DNA of 64,000 nucleotides, taken from contig SYFY01000203.1 of NCBI GenBank assembly GCA_005799745.1, positions 1-64,000 of the forward strand, given 5' to 3'. Positions 7,687-16,795 of the stretch are shown one piece after another. The notes below the pieces were generated by a model, which was not told the origin of the DNA, did no database searches, and was given only the letters and a program-made list of their open reading frames with translations. Source of the DNA: Gammaproteobacteria bacterium (GTDB lineage: Bacteria; Pseudomonadota; Gammaproteobacteria; Pseudomonadales; Azotimanducaceae). The position numbers were made by a program, and so were the translations under genes. Position 1 is the first letter of the stretch. Each line of letters begins with the position of its first letter.

Positions 7687-8823
7687 ATGACCCGCCAAAT
7701 GACCTTCGCCCCATTGCTGATGATGACACTCATGGCGGTCTTATCGGGTTGTTCAACCCTGGGTTATTACGGTCAGGCAGCGATCGGCCAAACCCGGATA
7801 GTGCTCGCACGCGAGCCGTTGAACGAGGTGCTCGTCGATCCCGATACGCCCGTAGTGCTTCGGTCCCGGCTGCAGACTGCGCAGGACATCCTCACCTTTG
7901 CTGAAAGAACGCTGGGGCTTCGCCCCGAAGGTCAGTATTCCACCTTTGTCGAAACCGGCCGTGAGGCGGTGGTCTTCAACGTGGTCGCTGCGGATGAGTT
8001 CTCCCTGGTGCCGATGACGTGGTGTTACCCCATCGTTGGATGTCTCCCCTATCGGGGCTTTTTCAAGGCGGAAAAAGCGCATGCACTCGCCGCGACACTT
8101 CGCGCCCAAGGCGCAGACGTTCATGTCGGTGGGGTGCCGGCTTACTCGACACTTGGTTGGTTTAGTGATCCGTTGCTCGATACCTTCATCGCCTGGCCAG
8201 ACGGGCATCTAGCCAATTTGTTGATTCACGAGCTCACCCACGGTCGGATCTGGGTCAAGGGTGATGCCGTGTTTAACGAATCGCTGGCGTCCTTTGTAGG
8301 GCATCAGGGTGCACTTGCCTGGCTCGATGGTCGCGACGCAGAACGTACCCGTTATTTGAACGATGAGGATGCGGAAGCGCGCTTCGGAGTATTTCTCTTG
8401 CAACTTCGAAACGCCCTCCAGGCTGTGTATTCAGGTGCCTTGGATCGGGCAGCCAAGCGACTTGAACGAACCCGTACCTACGACCGCTTTCGGGTGTGTT
8501 ATCGGCGCCATCGATCCATCCTTGGCGGAGGGCGCTATGACAAGGTGATCGATTCTCGCCTGAATAACGCTTACCTCGCCGCGCGTCGTACCTATGATCA
8601 CCATAGATCCGCGTTTGCCGTCTTTTTTGCGAGGGGAAGTGGGGATTGGGGGGCTTTTTTTGAAGCAGTGGAACACGTCGCCACACTGCCAGCGTCAAAA
8701 CGGGAGGCTGAACTACGGCGGCTTGCGGCGGCAGCGAATGATGTGCAGACCGTGGCAGGCGCTGAAGATCAAAACGATTTCGAGGTGGCAGCCGGGCTAC
8801 AAAGTCATCGACAATGCCAGTAG
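7687..8823 (+). CDS. Predicted lipoprotein aminopeptidase (COG4324 type zinc peptidase)
   Basis: A 378-residue putative exported metallopeptidase. A hydrophobic leader ends in the lipobox LSGCS, predicting lipidation and anchoring to the envelope. The zinc-binding motif is HELTH (in LLIHELTHGRIWVKGDAVFNE, near residue 180), with a downstream Glu in NESLASFVG. The overall pattern matches the family annotated as predicted aminopeptidase. The ORF track extends 230 codons upstream through the acyltransferase antisense frame. ATG 7687 is chosen because it starts the signal peptide. The gene diverges from the acyltransferase. Confidence 0.8.
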   Translation: MTRQMTFAPLLMMTLMAVLSGCSTLGYYGQAAIGQTRIVLAREPLNEVLVDPDTPVVLRSRLQTAQDILTFAERTLGLRPEGQYSTFVETGREAVVFNVVAADEFSLVPMTWCYPIVGCLPYRGFFKAEKAHALAATLRAQGADVHVGGVPAYSTLGWFSDPLLDTFIAWPDGHLANLLIHELTHGRIWVKGDAVFNESLASFVGHQGALAWLDGRDAERTRYLNDEDAEARFGVFLLQLRNALQAVYSGALDRAAKRLERTRTYDRFRVCYRRHRSILGGGRYDKVIDSRLNNAYLAARRTYDHHRSAFAVFFARGSGDWGAFFEAVEHVATLPASKREAELRRLAAAANDVQTVAGAEDQNDFEVAAGLQSHRQCQ

Positions 8824-8909
8824 AGGTTCGGCGGGCGACTTGGGCGGGACTGGACACATTCGAGTAAGACCCAGCGCTTGCAACGCCGTTGACATCCAAA
8901 AGGAAACCC

Positions 8910-10322
8910 GTGACCGCATCCTTCTACTGGTATGACCTTGAAACCTCCGGAACTGATCCCCGTTGGGACCGTATTGTTCAGTTCGCAGGCCTGCGCACGG
9001 ATGCGGAACTCAACCCGGTAGGCGATGAGTTCGTGACGGACGTGGTGCTGGCTGACGACGTCTTGCCAGACCCGAGAGCCTCCTTTGTTACCGGAATCAC
9101 TCCTCAACGTACCCACTCCGGGCTGCCTGAGTGGCAGGCGGTTGAACGTATCCTCGCGGCGCTGTCGGTCCCAGGCACCTGTGCGGCCGGATACAACAGC
9201 CTCCGGTTCGATGATGAGTTCATCCGCTTCACACTCTTTCGTAATCTCCGTGACCCGTATGCCCGCGAGTTTCGTGGCGGTAACTCCCGGTGGGACCTCA
9301 TTGACCTTGTTCGGGCGGCAGGCGCGCTACGGCCCGAAGGTATTGAGTGGCCCAAGGATACCGAGGGTTGGCCGGTGTATCGGCTTGAAGAACTGACCCG
9401 CGCCAATGGTCTCGAACATGGCTCTGCTCACGATGCGTTGTCGGATGTGCGAGCGACGGTTGATCTCGCCCGCTTGATTCGCAAGGCACAACCGAAGCTC
9501 TTTGAGTATTACCTCGAATCACGTGACAAACGCACCGTGCGGCGTCTGCTTGAGCCGTTTGCTCAGCGTATTTGTGTGCACGTCTCGGGCATGTATCCGA
9601 AGGAGCGGTACCGCGTGGCGCCGGTGATTTCGCTTTGCCGACACCCCGTGAACGCCAACTCCATTATTGTTGTGGACCTCGGCAGTGATATCGAACCGCT
9701 GATTCGTGGCGACGAGGCTGATCTCAAAAAAGCGCTGTTTACCGCCGGATCGAACGAGCATCCTCCCCTTAAAGAAGTGCGCCTCAACCGTTGTCCGTTT
9801 GTCGCTGATATTAGTGTGCTCACACCCACCAACCTCGAGCGGGCTCGGATCGATATGGCGCTCGTTAAAAGCCGCAAAAGGCGACTGTCCCAGCCGGCCA
9901 TCCTGCAGAAGATCGGCCAGCTGTTCGCCGATCCACGAACCAGCAAAGCGGAAGACGTCGATGCCTCGTTGTACGACCGCTTTATCCAGGACGAAGACCG
10001 GGCGCGCTGTGATCAGTTTGTGCAGCGCATGGCTGATGGTGAGTGGCCGGTGATGGACTTTCGCGACAAGCGGCTAAAAGAACTTGTTAGACGACTCAAA
10101 GGTCGTTCGTTCCCAGCGACCATGGATAATGCAGAGCAGGCCATCTGGGCCGAACATGTCCGCGAGCGCCTTAGTGCGGAAAAAGTGCCGTGGAAAACGC
10201 TGTACACCTTCGAAACCGAGATCACCAACATGCGAGGGGAAGGACTGTCACCGGAGCTGCTTGATCAGTTAGCTGCGCATGCTCGGGATATTCGTACCCG
10301 TTATGGGATCACGGCCAGCTGA
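8910..10322 (+). CDS. sbcB: Exodeoxyribonuclease I
   Basis: A 470-residue 3'-5' single-strand DNA exonuclease (ExoI) acting in recombination and mismatch repair. The DEDDh catalytic motifs are visible: YDLETSGTDP at the N-terminus, GYNSLRFDDEFIR near 100, and HDALSDVRATVDLA near 180. The C-terminal SH3-like and helical regions (HVSGMYPKERY, FRDKRLKELVRRLKGRSFP) follow the E. coli enzyme throughout, and the length matches its 475 residues. The start is GTG 8910, preceded by AAGGAAA; the track's TTG at 8889 is less likely. The enzyme is found mainly in gammaproteobacteria, which supports the taxonomic guess. Confidence 0.93.
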   Translation: MTASFYWYDLETSGTDPRWDRIVQFAGLRTDAELNPVGDEFVTDVVLADDVLPDPRASFVTGITPQRTHSGLPEWQAVERILAALSVPGTCAAGYNSLRFDDEFIRFTLFRNLRDPYAREFRGGNSRWDLIDLVRAAGALRPEGIEWPKDTEGWPVYRLEELTRANGLEHGSAHDALSDVRATVDLARLIRKAQPKLFEYYLESRDKRTVRRLLEPFAQRICVHVSGMYPKERYRVAPVISLCRHPVNANSIIVVDLGSDIEPLIRGDEADLKKALFTAGSNEHPPLKEVRLNRCPFVADISVLTPTNLERARIDMALVKSRKRRLSQPAILQKIGQLFADPRTSKAEDVDASLYDRFIQDEDRARCDQFVQRMADGEWPVMDFRDKRLKELVRRLKGRSFPATMDNAEQAIWAEHVRERLSAEKVPWKTLYTFETEITNMRGEGLSPELLDQLAAHARDIRTRYGITAS

Positions 10323-10377
10323 TCCCCCATAGGTCTAGAAATGACTCGAGAGTTGACCCGAGAGGTCGACCACGATG

Positions 10378-11379
10378 CTAGTTCTGACGACTCTCCATCC
10401 ATGCCAGAAAGGCGTTGTAGCTGCACTTCGATGGATCGTAGTCGATATCCGCAGGTGGATTTTCCACAACTCCTACTCGCCACTGTTCTGCATCTTTAAC
10501 GGGTTCCGCCGTCACCAGATTGTCAGCCCAATGATAATCTCCAGGCGAATAGTCCTGCGGCGCGTCGGTGTAGCTCATAAGCACGTTGCCATCTCGCAGG
10601 GCTTGTTGAATGTGTGGTGGTGCCTGTAAGAACTCGGCATCACGCAAGGCACGCGCCTGATCCTTCGGACCGGCCAGCAGAATGCGAATTGCACTGCCAT
10701 CGGCACGCAACATGAGAAATCCAGGTGGCTCATCGATCAGGTAGTACTCGACGATACGGTACTTCTGCATCAATCGACGGATGGAGCGCGCCACATCTCG
10801 ATCGAGCAAAAATAGAGGCGGATCGAGTGCGAGCGTGTTGATCAGGCGTACGGTGTGCTGCGAGAAGTAGTCGTGTTGCAACTCCTCCGAAAACGCCAGG
10901 ATGTCGCTGACGGAGTGACTCGTGTTCTTCGGGATGAAACGATTGATGAGCTTGGCGTTAAACGCCTGCACTGCCACTTTCTCATCTGCTACCCCCGTCA
11001 GCATCGCTTTTTGCAGGTAGGGATCTGTCAGTTCTGAACAAAACTCAAGCCCGTTCATCAGCGGCATGGAGTAATCGACCAGGACCACGGAGTTGCGTGC
11101 GAAACGAGCGAGGTGGTTGATCTCCTGTTCGATCATGGCAATGTCGAGCGTCATCGATCGGCCGCCTAGCTTGTCTCGCGAATGCACGAAGCAGCGGTCT
11201 ACCAATGGCGCAAGTGGCGGTGGCTGATTCAGGAAATCGAGGGCGATTTCTGGATCAGCAAAGGAGCGATAAGCCCAATGTGCGGGTAGCTCGAGATCCA
11301 GACTCTTGAGAAAACTCTCGTTGTCATCGACGAAGATGACCGTAGTTGGGTGAAAGTAAGGTGCAAGCGTAAAAGCCAT
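10378..11379 (-). CDS. Atypical response regulator receiver-domain protein
   Basis: A 333-residue protein with an N-terminal receiver-like fold. It has the acidic pair in VIFVDDNESF, a phospho-acceptor Asp in VVLVDYSMPLMNGLEF (near residue 100), Thr in AMLTGVADE, and Lys in RFIPKN. About 35 extra residues separate the acidic pair from the phospho-acceptor. The C-terminal ~190 residues contain no output domain I recognise. It follows an Arc-like ribbon-helix-helix gene by 17 bases on the same strand, so the two are probably co-transcribed and may act together. No histidine kinase is adjacent. Confidence 0.75.
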   Translation of the reverse strand: MAFTLAPYFHPTTVIFVDDNESFLKSLDLELPAHWAYRSFADPEIALDFLNQPPPLAPLVDRCFVHSRDKLGGRSMTLDIAMIEQEINHLARFARNSVVLVDYSMPLMNGLEFCSELTDPYLQKAMLTGVADEKVAVQAFNAKLINRFIPKNTSHSVSDILAFSEELQHDYFSQHTVRLINTLALDPPLFLLDRDVARSIRRLMQKYRIVEYYLIDEPPGFLMLRADGSAIRILLAGPKDQARALRDAEFLQAPPHIQQALRDGNVLMSYTDAPQDYSPGDYHWADNLVTAEPVKDAEQWRVGVVENPPADIDYDPSKCSYNAFLAWMESRQN

Positions 11380-11395
11380 CGGTATCGCCGGGTAG

Positions 11396-11761
11396 TTACT
11401 TCAAGAGATCAATCAACGCCTGTCGTTTCGGTTGCGACAGCCGTCTGAACATCCGGATGATGACCTGTTCATCTTCGGTCAGCGTACGCCGGAACAGCGC
11501 GTCGAGAGGAACCTGCATCGGCGGTTCGATAAGGCTTGATTCCGCCTCACCCGGCAAGCCGCTGAAAGTTTGTTCAAGGCGTGCCACGATCGCGGAATTG
11601 ATACTACGACGATGGGTGCCAGCGGCCTTCGCGAGCCTGTCCCGCATTTCCGCAGGTAGCCGCACTACGAACCTGTAAGGCTTCGTCCTGTCGAACTCGT
11701 CGTCTTCATCTTCTCGTGGCGGCAGCACGGGGAAACGAGGATTGTCCTCACTGGATGTCAT
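11396..11761 (-). CDS. Arc-like ribbon-helix-helix DNA-binding protein
   Basis: A 121-residue protein with an Arc-type ribbon-helix-helix domain at about residues 27-72. The beta-strand KPYRFVVRLPAEM is followed by RDRLAKAAGTHRRSINSAIVARL. The acidic N-terminus and a C-terminal helical tail (LSQPKRQALIDLLK) have no obvious function. As a presumed dimeric transcription factor it would bind palindromic operators. A perfect GATATCA/TGATATC palindrome lies in the 75-base divergent gap to the NUDIX gene. The atypical response regulator downstream is probably in the same operon. Target genes are inferred only from position. Confidence 0.75.
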   Translation of the reverse strand: MTSSEDNPRFPVLPPREDEDDEFDRTKPYRFVVRLPAEMRDRLAKAAGTHRRSINSAIVARLEQTFSGLPGEAESSLIEPPMQVPLDALFRRTLTEDEQVIIRMFRRLSQPKRQALIDLLK

Positions 11762-11817
11762 CGGCGTTGCCCTCCCTCAGGCATTTAGGCATGGTGAGTG
11801 TTCCTCGACAAGCACGC

Positions 11818-11834
11818 GATATCAGGGTGATATC
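11818..11834. promoter_or_regulatory. Candidate operator palindrome GATATCA-GGG-TGATATC
   Basis: A perfect 7-3-7 inverted repeat ends two bases before the NUDIX start codon and 57 bases from the start of the divergent ribbon-helix-helix gene. Occupancy would block translation or transcription of the NUDIX gene. Binding by the neighbouring Arc-like protein is an inference from position and family. Confidence 0.45.
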
Positions 11835-11836
11835 AG

Positions 11837-12592
11837 ATGGAACCCATTCAGAGAGGCAACATCCGCCTGGCGGCAACGCTTCTGTTGCTCAGAGACAATG
11901 AGTCAGGCCCCGAGGTCTTTATGGTGAAAAGACCCATCGGAGTCGTGTTTCCGGATCTGCATGTCTTTCCCGGAGGCAAGGTGGACGATGGTGATCATCT
12001 CGAGCCTGGCTTCGCCGACATCGATGACCATCAAGCGTCTGCGCATCTTGGTGTGGGTGCAGGTGGCTTGCGCTACTGGGTCGCAGCTATCCGTGAGTGT
12101 TTCGAAGAATGTGGGGTTTTGTTGGCGAAACGAGCCGGTTGTCTCCTCGACTTCGACGAGCCCGATGAGCGTGCGCGATTCGCGGCCTATCGCGCCGAGC
12201 TCGCTGCGAATCGCATGTCGATGCCAGAACTCTGTGTGCGCGAGGACCTGGTGCTGGCCTGTACCGAGCTCGTCTATTTCTCCCATTGGCTCACGCCACC
12301 GTCGGTTGAAAAGCGTTTTGACACCCGCTTCTTTGTCACCACCATGCCCATGGGACAACATGCACTTGCGGACACTGACGAAACGGCAGACTCCGACTGG
12401 ATTACGCCGAGTGAAGCGTTGGCTCGCAGGGCTCGCAATGAGTGGCAAATGATTCATCCGACCTGGATGACTTTAACCACCATCCGCGACTTTCCCGATG
12501 TGGCGTCAACTCTGAAAGCCGTTGCAGCAGAAACACATCTGCCATTGTTGACGCCAGAACTGAACGGCCATGGCATGCAGTCGTTGCGCTGA
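11837..12592 (+). CDS. NUDIX hydrolase family protein (NUDT19-like)
   Basis: A 251-residue probable NUDIX hydrolase, likely cleaving a diphosphate linkage in a nucleotide or CoA derivative. The N-terminal strand AATLLLLRD and VFPGGKVDDGD precede an interrupted NUDIX box. GGKVD is separated from REcfEEcGVLL (seen as AAIRECFEECGVLLA) by a longer loop, as in the NUDT19/NUDT7 type. The start is ATG 11837 with no clear Shine-Dalgarno sequence, because the palindrome abuts the start codon. The substrate is unknown. It is divergent from the ribbon-helix-helix/response-regulator pair and upstream of an ABC transporter operon. Confidence 0.8.
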   Translation: MEPIQRGNIRLAATLLLLRDNESGPEVFMVKRPIGVVFPDLHVFPGGKVDDGDHLEPGFADIDDHQASAHLGVGAGGLRYWVAAIRECFEECGVLLAKRAGCLLDFDEPDERARFAAYRAELAANRMSMPELCVREDLVLACTELVYFSHWLTPPSVEKRFDTRFFVTTMPMGQHALADTDETADSDWITPSEALARRARNEWQMIHPTWMTLTTIRDFPDVASTLKAVAAETHLPLLTPELNGHGMQSLR

Positions 12593-12621
12593 TCCTTGCA
12601 ATCCGCGACCTTTGAGGTCTG

Positions 12622-13308
12622 ATGAAGCCCATTTCTCCCGCCGTTTCCGTTCGAGGACTTGTTAAGACCTACCGCGATGGGGAGAACGTGCGACGAGTCG
12701 TGGATGGGCTCAATTTTGATGCGCTTCCTGGTGAATGCGTTGCGTTGTGGGGGCCAAGCGGCTCCGGTAAATCGACGTTGCTCAACATCCTCGCGGCATT
12801 GCTGAAACCGGATGCCGGTGAAGTGCTGGTCCGACCAAGCCGCACAGAAGAGTTGATTGCAGTGCATTCGCTCACTGCCGCACAGGCGACGCGTTATCGC
12901 CGCCGCTGCCTCGGTTATGTTTTCCAGTTCTTCAACCTTGTGCCGACGCTCACAGTTGAAGAGAACATACGTTTGCCGCTGGCTCTCAATGGTATGGAAA
13001 AGAACTGGTTCGATGCCAAGGCGCGTCTCGGCCGACTCGGACTGGGTGATCGCCTTAACGCCTTTCCGGAGGTGTTGTCGGGGGGTGAGCGTCAACGTGT
13101 CGCCATCGCTCGCGCACTCGCGCATCGGCCTTCGATCGTGTTGGCCGACGAACCTACCGGTAACCTGGATGCGGGCAATGCGCAGACGGTCGCAGCGCTC
13201 TTGTTTGAAGCGGTTCGTGCAGAAGGCGCGACACTTTTGCTGGCCACCCATGACGCGTCGCTCGCAGAATGTGCTGACCGGCGTATCGATCTCGTTATGC
13301 ATTCATGA
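12622..13308 (+). CDS. ABC transporter ATP-binding protein (LolD/MacB type)
   Basis: A 228-residue ATPase of the MacB/LolD/FtsE group that powers an FtsX-fold permease. It has Walker A GPSGSGKST (near 45), the Q-loop in YVFQFFNLVPTLTVEENI, signature LSGGERQRVAIARAL (near 152), Walker B VLADEPTGNLD, and H-loop LLATHD. The stop overlaps the permease start as ATGA, implying translational coupling. The third gene is a CrtC-like lipoprotein, recalling AttEFGH-type systems. These ATPases usually drive lipoprotein extraction or peptide/lipid efflux rather than small-molecule import; the cargo here is unknown. Confidence 0.9.
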   Translation: MKPISPAVSVRGLVKTYRDGENVRRVVDGLNFDALPGECVALWGPSGSGKSTLLNILAALLKPDAGEVLVRPSRTEELIAVHSLTAAQATRYRRRCLGYVFQFFNLVPTLTVEENIRLPLALNGMEKNWFDAKARLGRLGLGDRLNAFPEVLSGGERQRVAIARALAHRPSIVLADEPTGNLDAGNAQTVAALLFEAVRAEGATLLLATHDASLAECADRRIDLVMHS

Positions 13309-15686
13309 CTATATCCCTTGGCTTGCTGGTCCTGGCGACGCTTCGATTCATGCGTTCCGCACCTGGATCGACAGTGTCGGTCTTCGTGGGGGTGGTGATT
13401 GGCATCATTTCGATCGCCGGTGTGCACATTCTTAGCGAACGGATTGGTGAAGCGCTTTCGGGAGCCCGCCCCGCATGGCTGGATGGTGTGACGCACGTGG
13501 CGACGCGAGATGGGCTCACTATGGACGACTACGTCTCAGAGCGTCTCCGTTGGCGTAACGGTGAGCTACGCGACGTGACGTCACTGATGCCGCTGCATGA
13601 GTTTGTTACTGCTGATGGCGTGCGCGTCGTAGGTACCGATTGGATCGCAGTGCTCGATGGCGGTGGAATACCCCCAACGTCTGAATTCAGAGGCGACCTC
13701 CTCAGTGGTTCACTCCGGGGTGCCCCGGCCATTGTTACGGGCCTACCGTACGCAGCAGGCGAAGTGTTTGCGTTGGGTTCTGTCCCGCTGCAGGTCATGG
13801 CTCGTCGGTCCGAAGCCAAAGAAGCATCAACGCCGGTGGTGTTCGTGGATCTGTCGACGGCGTTTCGCATTTCAGGCAGATCACCGAAACACCTCGATGC
13901 GATTTTGATTTCCCAGGAATCCTCGTTTGTCAGTTTGTCAGTGTGGCTGGAACGCATCATGCCGGGAATTTCCGCAGGGCTACCCGCCGCTGATCTGCCA
14001 CAGTTGCCGAGACTGGATGTCCGTCCGGTGGCGACTGAGCTGCCAACCGAAGCCCTGATCCGCGCCGTGTTGTTTAATCTGGGCGCACTTGGTTCATTGT
14101 CTCTCCTGGTGGCGCTGCTGCTGATGTATCAGACCGCTACAGTGTGGCTCCGGCGTCAACAGCTCGTGCTGCGATCCTTGTTTGAAGTCAGTGTTTCTAT
14201 GCGCCTGCTCGCGGCTGGATTCATAGGCGCGTTGTTCTTGCTGGCGATACCTGCGACGTTTTTGGGGATCGTCTGCGGGGAAAGGCTCGCCGCCGTTCTG
14301 CAGTCCGTCGTGCTCGGCGCACCTCTTACTGACATTGTCTTTCCGGGGGGCGAAGTTCTGTTGAAGTCTCTCATTGCCGGAACGGGTGTCGCCATCGTCG
14401 GTGGCAGCATCGCTTGGTGGCGCGAGTGGCCGAAGGATCATCGCGGCACGAAAGGAGTGGCCGTCGGTGTTGCCGGGCTGTTGATTGCGAGTCTTGCTGG
14501 TTGGATCTTCAAATCATCCGGTCTTGCCGGCATATTCTTCTGCATTCTCGTGGTCGCCTTGGTTGCGGCGTTCTGCGCTATGCCCTTGTTGCGCAAGCTT
14601 CGACACGTGGCTCAATCACTCCGTGGTCCGCTCTGGATGCGTCTCGGTATTCGTGAGGCGAGTTGGTTTCCTGAAGACCTTGGCGTCGCGTGTGCGGCGC
14701 TCGCGTTGGCCGTTGCGGTCAGCATCGGCGTCGGGCTGATGGTAGAGAGTTTCCGCAGTGAGTTTTCCGAGTTGCTCGAGACCCGCCTTGCACCCGATGT
14801 GTTGGTCACAGTTCCTTCGCACATCGATGCGCGACAACTCGCGACCGACGTTGCGGGTTGGTCAGGTGTTGAAGACGTGTCACTTTCCGGCGAGATATCC
14901 ATAAGGGTGCGTGGATTGCCGGTGGTGCTCGGTTTTACGACCTTCGACCGGAAGCGCGCCGGGCGGTATGGATATCAAAATGCGCTCAATACCGGTGAGG
15001 TGCTGATCAATGAATCGTTGGCGACTGTCCTTGATATAGGCGCTGGAGAAGAACTACGCGTTGGGGAAATCAACTATAACATCGCGCATGTGTTCAAGGG
15101 CTATGGTGAATCGGGTTTGCGCCTGTTGATTGACGCTTCTGCGGCGCATCAGCTAGTGGGTCGGGATCCGAGGTATACGCGTCTCAGCGTTGATACTCTT
15201 GACCCTGAAGCCATGCTGCAGTTGTTGGAACGTATCGATGGCGTCGAGGTATCGCTGAGTGCTGCAGTTCGAGCTCGTGCGCTTGCGATCTTTGATCGGA
15301 CCTTTGCGACCTCCGATGCGCTGACCTGGCTCGCCTTGTTGATAGCCTCCGGCGCGCTCCTGAACGCACTCGCAGGTTTCAGACTGAGTCAGCAGGCGAC
15401 CGGGCGTCTTCTCGATGCGGTAGGTGCCGGAGGACTATTTAACCTCGGTGCTAGCCTCGTGCGTGCGCTTGTTGTCGGTGGCGCCGCCATCATGATCGCA
15501 ATACCCCTTGGGATTTGGCTCGGCTTCATTCTCTGCAGTGAGGTCAACCCGCGCGCGTTTGGATGGACGCTTCGATTTCAACTACTGTTCTCGCCCGTGA
15601 TGGTGCCTGTCATTCTGGCAATCCTCGCCGCACTTGTTGCGGGCGCGGCCGGAGGCCTTACCCGCGTCCCTGGAGTACGTCAGTGA
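13305..15686 (+). CDS. ABC transporter permease, FtsX/MacB-like, double length
   Basis: A 793-residue inner-membrane permease with two FtsX-type units. An N-terminal helix is followed by a periplasmic domain to about residue 240, and a helix cluster runs from about 250-440 (LGALGSLSLLVALLLMYQ). A second periplasmic domain and three C-terminal helices (WLALLIASGALLNALAGF; ALVVGGAAIMIAIPLGIW) follow. This resembles COG0577-type proteins that work with LolD/MacB ATPases. It overlaps the ATPase by ATGA and the downstream lipoprotein by GTGA, so the three are one translationally coupled unit. Carrying both permease halves in one chain replaces the separate AttF and AttG permeases. Confidence 0.85.
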   Translation: MTISLGLLVLATLRFMRSAPGSTVSVFVGVVIGIISIAGVHILSERIGEALSGARPAWLDGVTHVATRDGLTMDDYVSERLRWRNGELRDVTSLMPLHEFVTADGVRVVGTDWIAVLDGGGIPPTSEFRGDLLSGSLRGAPAIVTGLPYAAGEVFALGSVPLQVMARRSEAKEASTPVVFVDLSTAFRISGRSPKHLDAILISQESSFVSLSVWLERIMPGISAGLPAADLPQLPRLDVRPVATELPTEALIRAVLFNLGALGSLSLLVALLLMYQTATVWLRRQQLVLRSLFEVSVSMRLLAAGFIGALFLLAIPATFLGIVCGERLAAVLQSVVLGAPLTDIVFPGGEVLLKSLIAGTGVAIVGGSIAWWREWPKDHRGTKGVAVGVAGLLIASLAGWIFKSSGLAGIFFCILVVALVAAFCAMPLLRKLRHVAQSLRGPLWMRLGIREASWFPEDLGVACAALALAVAVSIGVGLMVESFRSEFSELLETRLAPDVLVTVPSHIDARQLATDVAGWSGVEDVSLSGEISIRVRGLPVVLGFTTFDRKRAGRYGYQNALNTGEVLINESLATVLDIGAGEELRVGEINYNIAHVFKGYGESGLRLLIDASAAHQLVGRDPRYTRLSVDTLDPEAMLQLLERIDGVEVSLSAAVRARALAIFDRTFATSDALTWLALLIASGALLNALAGFRLSQQATGRLLDAVGAGGLFNLGASLVRALVVGGAAIMIAIPLGIWLGFILCSEVNPRAFGWTLRFQLLFSPVMVPVILAILAALVAGAAGGLTRVPGVRQ

Positions 15687-16795
15687 AGATCCTTACGCGG
15701 CTGCTTTTGCTGCTTGGCATCACCGCGTGTGGTCCAGTCGACAAAGTGCCTGTACCGCCGGGTGAAGGTGCGGTACGTCTGGGCACAGTGCTCGGCAGTC
15801 AGGAAGACGACGCAGCGTTTGAACGCGCGACCGTGCAACGCACCTTTGTTTTTCCTGAAGATCACGGCGCGCATCGAAACTTTCGCAGCGAGTGGTGGTA
15901 TCTCACGCTGGTCCTGGAAGATGCCGACGAGCGCACCTATGGTGCGCAATTCACACTGTTTCGTCAGGCGATCCGACCTCCCTCGAACGCTGTATCCGAT
16001 AACCCCTGGGATTTGACGCACGTCTGGCTCGCGCATTTCGCCATGACGGATGTTGACGGGGCAGAACACGTCGCGTTCGAGCGCTGGTCACGGGACCATC
16101 CACAGCTGGCCGGTGTTAAACGTGGTGGCGACAACGTGGAAGCGTTCCTCGATGATTGGTCGCTCCACATCAACACCCCCGGTGCCCATCTCGCGGCGGC
16201 CTCCGGCGACTGGCAGATAGAACTTGATCTGGCCGCCTCTCAACCGTTGATTCCGCAGGGTGACGCAGGCCTCTCTCGCAAGAGTGCCGGGCAAGCGTCG
16301 TACTACTACTCCTGGCCTCGTCTTGAAGCGACAGGCACGTTAGTCGCGCACGGAGAGACCTATGTGGTGAAGGGCCTCGGCTGGCTTGATCACGAGTGGA
16401 GCACAAGTGTGCTGGCCGAAGGACAGATGGGTTGGGCGTGGTTTGCCCTGCATCTCGATGACGGTCGCAGCGTCATGGCATTCCGCCTGCGTCGGCGTGA
16501 TGGCAGCCGCGATCCCTTTGATCATGGGGTGATGGTGCAAGCCGATGGGTCATATCAGCCCCTGCACGCCGCTGATTTTCAACTTGAACCGGACCTGAAG
16601 TGGCGAGACCCCGACGGCACTGAGTGGCCCGTCGGCTGGGTGTTGGATATAGGCAATGAATCCTGGGTTCTGCGCGCAGCGGTTGAGGATCAACGCATGC
16701 ACACACGAATTCCCTATTGGGAAGGGGTTGTCTACATGCAGGAAAAAAACGGCAATCGGATCGGATCGGGTTTTATGGAGCTAACGGGCTTCTGA
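15683..16795 (+). CDS. CrtC/AttH-like predicted secreted hydrolase, lipoprotein
   Basis: A 370-residue lipoprotein of the carotenoid 1,2-hydratase (CrtC)/AttH lipocalin-like family. The start is GTG 15683, overlapping the permease stop, followed by a short leader with the lipobox ITACG. Family landmarks include DHGAHRNFRSEWWYLT (near 55), FTLFRQAIRPP, SYYYSWPRLEATGTL, and GLGWLDHEWSTSVLAEGQMG. In AttEFGH-type systems the AttH homologue is the secreted partner of the ABC transporter, suggesting a lipid-linked envelope function rather than carotenoid synthesis. No carotenoid genes are in the window. The stop overlaps the converging cytochrome gene by 15 bases. The track's earlier start lies inside the permease. 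Confidence 0.8.
   Translation: MKILTRLLLLLGITACGPVDKVPVPPGEGAVRLGTVLGSQEDDAAFERATVQRTFVFPEDHGAHRNFRSEWWYLTLVLEDADERTYGAQFTLFRQAIRPPSNAVSDNPWDLTHVWLAHFAMTDVDGAEHVAFERWSRDHPQLAGVKRGGDNVEAFLDDWSLHINTPGAHLAAASGDWQIELDLAASQPLIPQGDAGLSRKSAGQASYYYSWPRLEATGTLVAHGETYVVKGLGWLDHEWSTSVLAEGQMGWAWFALHLDDGRSVMAFRLRRRDGSRDPFDHGVMVQADGSYQPLHAADFQLEPDLKWRDPDGTEWPVGWVLDIGNESWVLRAAVEDQRMHTRIPYWEGVVYMQEKNGNRIGSGFMELTGF

Noticed and set aside
12454-13302. 282-residue minus-strand ORF over the ABC ATPase
   Set aside because: It lies opposite a gene with all ABC motifs and shows no conserved features.
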